Shown here piece by piece: positions 60,116 through 64,000 of a stretch of DNA of 64,000 bases (positions within the stretch are counted from its first letter, which is position 1; every line of letters begins with the position of its first letter). A model generated the notes under the pieces. The model was given only the letters and a program-made list of their open reading frames with translations. It was not told where the DNA came from and did not search any database. The stretch lies in contig JAVKDO010000108.1 in NCBI GenBank assembly GCA_040222235.1, forward strand, positions 27,149-91,148, in the 5' to 3' direction. The DNA comes from UBA6059 sp040222235 (GTDB lineage: Bacteria > Bacteroidota > Bacteroidia > Cytophagales > Cyclobacteriaceae). A program made the position numbers and the translations under genes.

Positions 60116-60550
60116 TTACCTTCTAGTAAGCTGAATGGTCGTCATTTGAAATTGATGTGGCCTTTGGTCGGTTTCTTCTTCTGTGATCATCTCAGTCAAA
60201 GCCAGATGATTTTGATCTACTGATAGGTTAATCTCAAAGGTGCGAACGTCAATAGACGAAAACACTAACGCTACTACATCATCTTTGAGAGACCATTTGA
60301 GTTGGCTAGTGGTGAATCCAAAGGGCTCAAAGGTTTTGAAAGTAGCGGTTCCTGTGCCTTCTTCATTTAGAGTGAACTGACCAATATCTTGTAACGTCTT
60401 ACTTTCAAGCACGTCAGCCCCCTCTATGGATAACACCTGAAAGATTGAAACTTCCCAGTCACCGACTATCGAGACTGATGGTTCTTCGGCTTCTTCCTGA
60501 CACGAGACCAGCAATATGATTGCCAATCCTAGCATTACTTTTCTCAACAT
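60116..60550 (-). CDS. Lipocalin-like lipoprotein, copy 1
   Basis: The 144-residue protein starts with a lipoprotein signal (MLRKVMLGLAIILLVSCQE, lipidated Cys17). The mature part resembles the lipocalin-like family of Bacteroidota lipoproteins: IVGDWEVSIFQVLSI near the start, FTLNEEGTGTATFK (a common [FY]-[FL]N--GTG phrase) and W-L--D-V-L-F. It lies 34 bases downstream of a related gene on the same strand. A periplasmic or outer-membrane location is inferred; the ligand is unknown. Confidence 0.78.
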   Translation of the reverse strand: MLRKVMLGLAIILLVSCQEEAEEPSVSIVGDWEVSIFQVLSIEGADVLESKTLQDIGQFTLNEEGTGTATFKTFEPFGFTTSQLKWSLKDDVVALVFSSIDVRTFEINLSVDQNHLALTEMITEEETDQRPHQFQMTTIQLTRR

Positions 60551-60584
60551 ATTGCCAACGGTTTATATTAAAGTTAGCGAATTC

Positions 60585-61016
60585 TCAGTTTTTCCGGTAA
60601 AGTATCTCTGAGTTGGTAATCAGAAAATTTCCTATAGTGCCGGAAAATTGGCTGCCTTGAAGTAACAGAATCTCACCTCTGTAACTGGGATCGAACCGAT
60701 GAACCGAGGAACCGTCGTTATAGTCAATTGTAATTCGCCCAACGCTATCTTCTTCCCAGAAAATATCCTGATCGGTGGGGAGTCCTATGACGGGTACGTC
60801 GAGTAGAACAAAGCCAGTACCATCACTATTGAACTGGTAGATCCCAGTTTCAAAGTAGGTAGCTTCAAATATCACTTCATCACCCCGCACCTGTTCGACC
60901 CCATGAGTGACGACATTCCAAGTACCAACCACCGAATTGTTGTCTTCCTCATCCTTACAGCCGGCAAGGATTGTCAGGAGTACAAATAGAACAACAAAAA
61001 GGGGTAGGGCCTTCAT
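60585..61016 (-). CDS. Lipocalin-like lipoprotein, copy 2
   Basis: This 143-residue protein shares with its neighbour a lipobox (LTILAGCKDEED, Cys20), the VVGTWNVVTHGVE opening, and GIYQFNSDGTGFVLLD, so the two are likely tandem paralogues that have diverged. The closing strands (GEILLLQGSQFSGTIGNFLI) fit a beta-barrel. It is the first gene of the pair, 54 bases from the rhomboid gene stop on the same strand; a TATTTTTG at 61048-61055 (minus strand) could be its -7 element but no matching -33 is seen. Confidence 0.78.
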   Translation of the reverse strand: MKALPLFVVLFVLLTILAGCKDEEDNNSVVGTWNVVTHGVEQVRGDEVIFEATYFETGIYQFNSDGTGFVLLDVPVIGLPTDQDIFWEEDSVGRITIDYNDGSSVHRFDPSYRGEILLLQGSQFSGTIGNFLITNSEILYRKN

Positions 61017-61070
61017 CTATAACGCGTTTTTACAGCAAACGAGGCTGCAAAAATAATGTTATCTATGAGA

Positions 61071-61691
61071 TCAGAATATTCTGTAAGTACTTATCTGTTC
61101 TATAAAAGCAGATAGTGCACCAGGGCTGACAATCAGACTGAAAATCGCACCAAAGAGTGCTCCAATCAGATGGGCTTGGTGATTGATGTTGTCAGACATG
61201 GACTTGCCCTGATATACCGAGTAGATGATATACAGAATGCCAAGAACAAACCCCGGCAAACAAATGAATCCATAAAGGCAGACGTCACTCAATGGCATGT
61301 ACAGGATACTACTAAAAACCACTGCACTGACGCCCCCAGAAGCGCCTAACGAATTGTAGCCTTGAAAATCCTTATGCTTGAAGTAGCTCGGAAGATCAGA
61401 TACTACGATTGCCGATAAGTACATCACTACAAAAACGATAGGTCCGGAGCTGCCAAGAACATAGGTATAGATCTGCTCCACATTTCTACCGAAAAAGTAA
61501 AAGGTGAACATGTTGAAGCCGAGATGTACCCAGCCATCATGTATAAAGCCAGAGCTGAGAAAGCGATATGCTTGACCATTTTTCGAAATCTGGTAGGGAT
61601 TGAACATGAAACCAGAGTACAGGTCCGGCTTATTCCAGGCCGCAGCACCAATGGCGACAGTTATAATGATGATGATCAGGGTATATGACAT
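61071..61691 (-). CDS. Rhomboid-family intramembrane serine protease
   Basis: The 206-residue protein has six hydrophobic segments. The rhomboid catalytic dyad is Ser118 in the GASGG motif (NSLGASGGVSAVVF) and His174 in NHQAHLIGALFGAIF. The oxyanion asparagine context is HLGFNMFTFYFFG with Asn60. It should therefore be an active membrane protease that cuts single-pass membrane proteins. The stop-to-start distance to the polyprenyl synthetase upstream is three bases, so the two are in one operon; no functional link is known. Confidence 0.93.
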   Translation of the reverse strand: MSYTLIIIIITVAIGAAAWNKPDLYSGFMFNPYQISKNGQAYRFLSSGFIHDGWVHLGFNMFTFYFFGRNVEQIYTYVLGSSGPIVFVVMYLSAIVVSDLPSYFKHKDFQGYNSLGASGGVSAVVFSSILYMPLSDVCLYGFICLPGFVLGILYIIYSVYQGKSMSDNINHQAHLIGALFGAIFSLIVSPGALSAFIEQISTYRIF

Positions 61692-61694
61692 GGG

Positions 61695-62669
61695 CTATTT
61701 GTCTCTGTGATATAGGTAGTCTGCGAATTCTTTGAGAGGCGCCTTTCGCTTATCAGAAATGTCGATTGCGGCGAGTGCTTCATAGCCCTCGTCAAAATAA
61801 CTTTGAATGGCTTCTTCTGTCAATTGCTTAATGGAGAGTTGTTCGTAAACCTCCTTTATGGCTTGCACTTTCTCCTCTTTGTCAAAGTCCTTTTTGGTTA
61901 TCCAGGCAGCTAGGGTTTTGGCTGTTGTTCCTTCTGCCGACTTCAAGGCATTAATCAATAGAAAGGTCTTCTTATTAGAAATGATATCACCACCTACCTG
62001 CTTACCGAACTTTTCCTGATCAGAAAAAACATCCAGTAGGTCATCCTTAAGCTGGAAGCCTACACCAATTTTCTCACCAAAAGTGCAGAGCCGTTCGGTA
62101 TCTTTTTGCGGTAGCCCTGCTAATGTGCCACCTAGTCGTAGACTCATGCCGAGTAGTACGGCTGTCTTGAGCCGGATCATCTCAAGGTACTCGTCGACAG
62201 TGACATCTGATCGCTGCTCGAAGTTCATGTCGATCTGCTGGCCCTCGCATACTTCTAGCGCACATTTGTTGAACATTCGGATGATAGCAGGAAGCGTCGA
62301 CGGGTCAACCTCAAGTAACAGATCATAGGCCTTCACCAGCATAGCATCCCCAGAGAGGATGGCGATATTCTCATCCCAATGCTCGTGAACAGTGGGCTGT
62401 CCACGGCGGATGGGGGCCTGATCCATGATGTCATCATGCATCAGGGTGAAGTTGTGGAATACCTCCACTGCTACGGCTGGCTTAAGTATGGACTCCCAGT
62501 CATCCTTGCCTAGTTGATAAGCCAGGAGGGCTAGCATGGGTCTCAGCCGTTTGCCCCCAAGCTTGAGAATGTAGCGAATAGGCTCGTATAGCTCCTTTGG
62601 ATGCTTTCCGAATTGTTCATTTTCAATGGTCTCGCCAAGTTTGGTAAGGTAGGGTTGGAAGGTGTTCAA
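61695..62669 (-). CDS. Polyprenyl diphosphate synthase (IspA/IspB-type)
   Basis: The enzyme condenses isopentenyl diphosphate units onto an allylic primer, producing a chain for quinone, carotenoid or cell-wall lipid carriers. The 324-residue product has GGKRLRPML, the first aspartate-rich motif DDIMDQAPIRRG (Asp79, Asp80, Asp83), GQQIDMNFE and the second motif QLKDDLLDVFSD. The start is TTG at 62669, embedded in the overlap with the DUF4276 stop (TTGA); an in-frame stop lies just upstream and the length fits the family. The residues before the first motif would set chain length, but I cannot assign product size. Confidence 0.93.
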   Translation of the reverse strand: MNTFQPYLTKLGETIENEQFGKHPKELYEPIRYILKLGGKRLRPMLALLAYQLGKDDWESILKPAVAVEVFHNFTLMHDDIMDQAPIRRGQPTVHEHWDENIAILSGDAMLVKAYDLLLEVDPSTLPAIIRMFNKCALEVCEGQQIDMNFEQRSDVTVDEYLEMIRLKTAVLLGMSLRLGGTLAGLPQKDTERLCTFGEKIGVGFQLKDDLLDVFSDQEKFGKQVGGDIISNKKTFLLINALKSAEGTTAKTLAAWITKKDFDKEEKVQAIKEVYEQLSIKQLTEEAIQSYFDEGYEALAAIDISDKRKAPLKEFADYLYHRDK

Positions 62670-63235
62670 TTCAATTGGGTTTCAAAGTCTTTGATAAAAC
62701 GACGAAAATAGCCGCAATTGGCTGTTAGGCGTTTGAGGTCTAACTCCTTAAAGAGTCTTGGGTTTTTGGAAGAGTTATATTTCTTTTCGGTAGCCTCTTC
62801 AAGCCACTCCTTCGGCTCTACCACTTCTTCGGGAGCAACATCAATTGTGATCTGAGTGCCAAGCTGATCATTGACTGTATCCAAATCAGCGAGCAACAGG
62901 GCTTCTAGCTCATAGATATGAAGCAAGAACAGTGCTTTTCCATCTACTACACTTCTAAAATCGGCAAAATACTGATTTCTGAAATTGCGCTTTTGTTGAT
63001 AATCGGAAGACTGTCTAGTTGCATCCAAATCTCTTATAAAAATGACAACAGTGGGCTTCTCCCATTCATACTCTAGCCGAATCTGTCTCTTGAGCTTTGT
63101 GTTATTCTTCTCATCAAGTTGACTCCCAGTGACTTGCCTAATCAACTTGAAATACTCATGGTCGTAGTACCTGCTCAATAGGTTTTCTATACAGTCTGAG
63201 TCATTGGGATGCTCACCAACTAATCCTATCTTCAT
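62666..63235 (-). CDS. DUF4276-type TOPRIM-like protein, partner of AAA ATPase
   Basis: The 189-residue protein opens KIGLVGEHPNDSDCIENLLS (a V-GE--D---I motif like the first acidic residue of TOPRIM folds), has VVIFIRDLDATRQSSDYQ (D-D-motif position) and FLLHIYELEALLLADLDTVN (the ELEALLLAD phrase that I associate with the DUF4276 family). No membrane or signal region is present. It follows the ATPase gene after five bases and overlaps the polyprenyl synthetase start. ATPase plus TOPRIM-like pairs include OLD-type and PARIS-like antiviral systems, so a defence nuclease role is proposed by analogy. The catalytic role is not established. Confidence 0.72.
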   Translation of the reverse strand: MKIGLVGEHPNDSDCIENLLSRYYDHEYFKLIRQVTGSQLDEKNNTKLKRQIRLEYEWEKPTVVIFIRDLDATRQSSDYQQKRNFRNQYFADFRSVVDGKALFLLHIYELEALLLADLDTVNDQLGTQITIDVAPEEVVEPKEWLEEATEKKYNSSKNPRLFKELDLKRLTANCGYFRRFIKDFETQLN

Positions 63236-63240
63236 GTAGT

Positions 63241-64000
63241 CTAAACTTTTTCGAGATCGGAGAACCGCCAGTAATCGCTTAGGAAAGCTTCATTTTCCAT
63301 ATAGTGGATTGCTTTTTTCTTTTCCTTATCAGCGAGATGTCGAAGTTTGGAGCCTTCTTCGGTCATTTCACATAAAATGATACTGTCTAATTCATCCTTA
63401 TCCAACACATCTAGTACTTGAGGAGAGTGGGTAGTCAGTATGATCTGTTGGTGTTTCGATCTTTCTTTGATGAAGGCCATCAATTTGGATAGCTGGTGGG
63501 GGTGGATACCTAGTTCGGGTTCTTCTAACAAAAAAACATCATTACTAGACATGAAAATCTCACTTACTATTAGGAATAGTCTCTTGGTGCCATCAGATAA
63601 GCCACCCCAAGGAATCCAATTGCCGTTTAAAAGAAACTCAAATTGAATGTTCTCTAAAAAAATTGCCTCTCGGTCAAACCTGCAATAGGCGATATTATTC
63701 AGGCGAATGTCCCCGATATCTGTCAACCAACTTAGGTTTGATTTGATAATTGAAAAGCCCTCACTTTCATTGAATATAGAAAACGTGAGTTCTAGAAACT
63801 CTGAGGTAACTGATTCAGAGAATCGAAAGCTATCAAAAGTTGTGAATTCTGATTTATCAAATATTTGCTGCGTGGCAGAAAGAATCGCATCAATAAGTAA
63901 AGATGAGATTAAATACTCCGGTTTGTGTGTTAGCCTCACTCCCTTGAAACCGATTTTCGAAATTGTTGTAGGATAATCGAGAAATGGCTCTTGGGAGACG
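63241..64000 (-). CDS. AAA/ABC-type ATPase, OLD-like (5' end outside window)
   Basis: The minus-strand frame is open to the edge of the window, beyond the GTG at 63939, so the N-terminus with Walker A is missing. The visible C-terminal half has the signature GGLSDGTKRLFLIVSEI, Walker B DVFLLEEPELGIHPHQLS and the H-loop IILTTHSPQVLDVL, followed by DELDSIILCEMTEEGS. This is the AAA_21/OLD-type ATPase organisation. The gene is immediately followed by a DUF4276 TOPRIM-like gene, forming a candidate two-gene system. At least 253 residues are visible; complete proteins of this type usually have 350-450. Confidence 0.87.
   Translation of the reverse strand, partial: VSQEPFLDYPTTISKIGFKGVRLTHKPEYLISSLLIDAILSATQQIFDKSEFTTFDSFRFSESVTSEFLELTFSIFNESEGFSIIKSNLSWLTDIGDIRLNNIAYCRFDREAIFLENIQFEFLLNGNWIPWGGLSDGTKRLFLIVSEIFMSSNDVFLLEEPELGIHPHQLSKLMAFIKERSKHQQIILTTHSPQVLDVLDKDELDSIILCEMTEEGSKLRHLADKEKKKAIHYMENEAFLSDYWRFSDLEKV

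Noticed and set aside
62666..64000. Direct call as PARIS (AriA/AriB)
   Set aside because: The second protein looks like DUF4276 rather than the DUF4435 TOPRIM of AriB, and the ATPase N-terminus is outside the window.

Overview
The window reads as chromosome of a gliding-type or marine member of the Bacteroidota, most likely a Cytophagales relative. The evidence is: three very large secreted proteins with type IX secretion (T9SS) C-terminal domains, a PorE-like T9SS lipoprotein, BatD, a cysteine-poor TraR/DksA protein, eukaryotic-like class Ia ribonucleotide reductase genes, and promoters of the Bacteroidota TTTG-N19-TAnnTTTG type (clearest before tRNA-Phe and rplU). Shine-Dalgarno sequences are mostly absent, and several genes start at TTG.

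Layout. 1-12.6 kb: the 3' part of infB with a strong terminator, a small membrane protein, a THUMP-like methyltransferase and asd on the minus strand, a 2033-residue lamin-tail/Ig-like surface protein, then dksA-like, scpB and an rRNA pseudouridine synthase. 12.6-15.5 kb: a long intergenic stretch with tRNA-Phe(GAA) beside a broken partial copy of itself, then a membrane Fe-S protein and its CCG-domain partner. 15.6-31 kb: two overlapping membrane-bound TPR-LuxR regulators, a REP-associated tyrosine transposase (RAYT) with three REP palindromes and the tail of a second copy, then two giant BspA-like (DUF285 repeat) surface proteins that end in nearly identical terminators. 31-40 kb: PorE-like lipoprotein, a HepT/MntA toxin-antitoxin pair in which both genes are broken, purM, a BASS transporter with a PlsC acyltransferase, an M28 peptidase and a lipoprotein. 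40-50 kb: an Nfu protein, two related RelE/ParE-type toxin-antitoxin modules (one toxin truncated), an apparent batD-aroC-DAACS-DAACS operon, and queG. 50-64 kb: an intact VapBC-like pair, ruvB, apbE-methyltransferase-ZIP, a PagL-like deacylase, nrdB-nrdA, rplU-rpmA, two lipocalin-like lipoproteins, and a minus-strand run of AAA ATPase (cut by the window edge), DUF4276 protein, polyprenyl synthetase and rhomboid protease.

How it fits together. Most of the window is housekeeping (translation, chromosome segregation, aspartate-family and aromatic amino acids, purines, isoprenoids, deoxynucleotides), interrupted by accessory material. The accessory parts are: T9SS cargo between 4.5-10.7 and 20-31 kb; a RAYT/REP locus at 18.8-19.9 kb; a tRNA-side duplication scar near 13.1 kb; four toxin-antitoxin loci, two of them decayed by small readable lesions; and a candidate two-gene ATPase plus TOPRIM-like defence pair at the right edge. 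The best leads for new biology are the RAYT/REP locus, the ATPase-DUF4276 pair and the precisely broken HepT/MntA module. No CRISPR array, prophage, rRNA operon or complete insertion sequence of a classical family was seen. Family names rest on motif recognition in the translated sequence; no database search was run.
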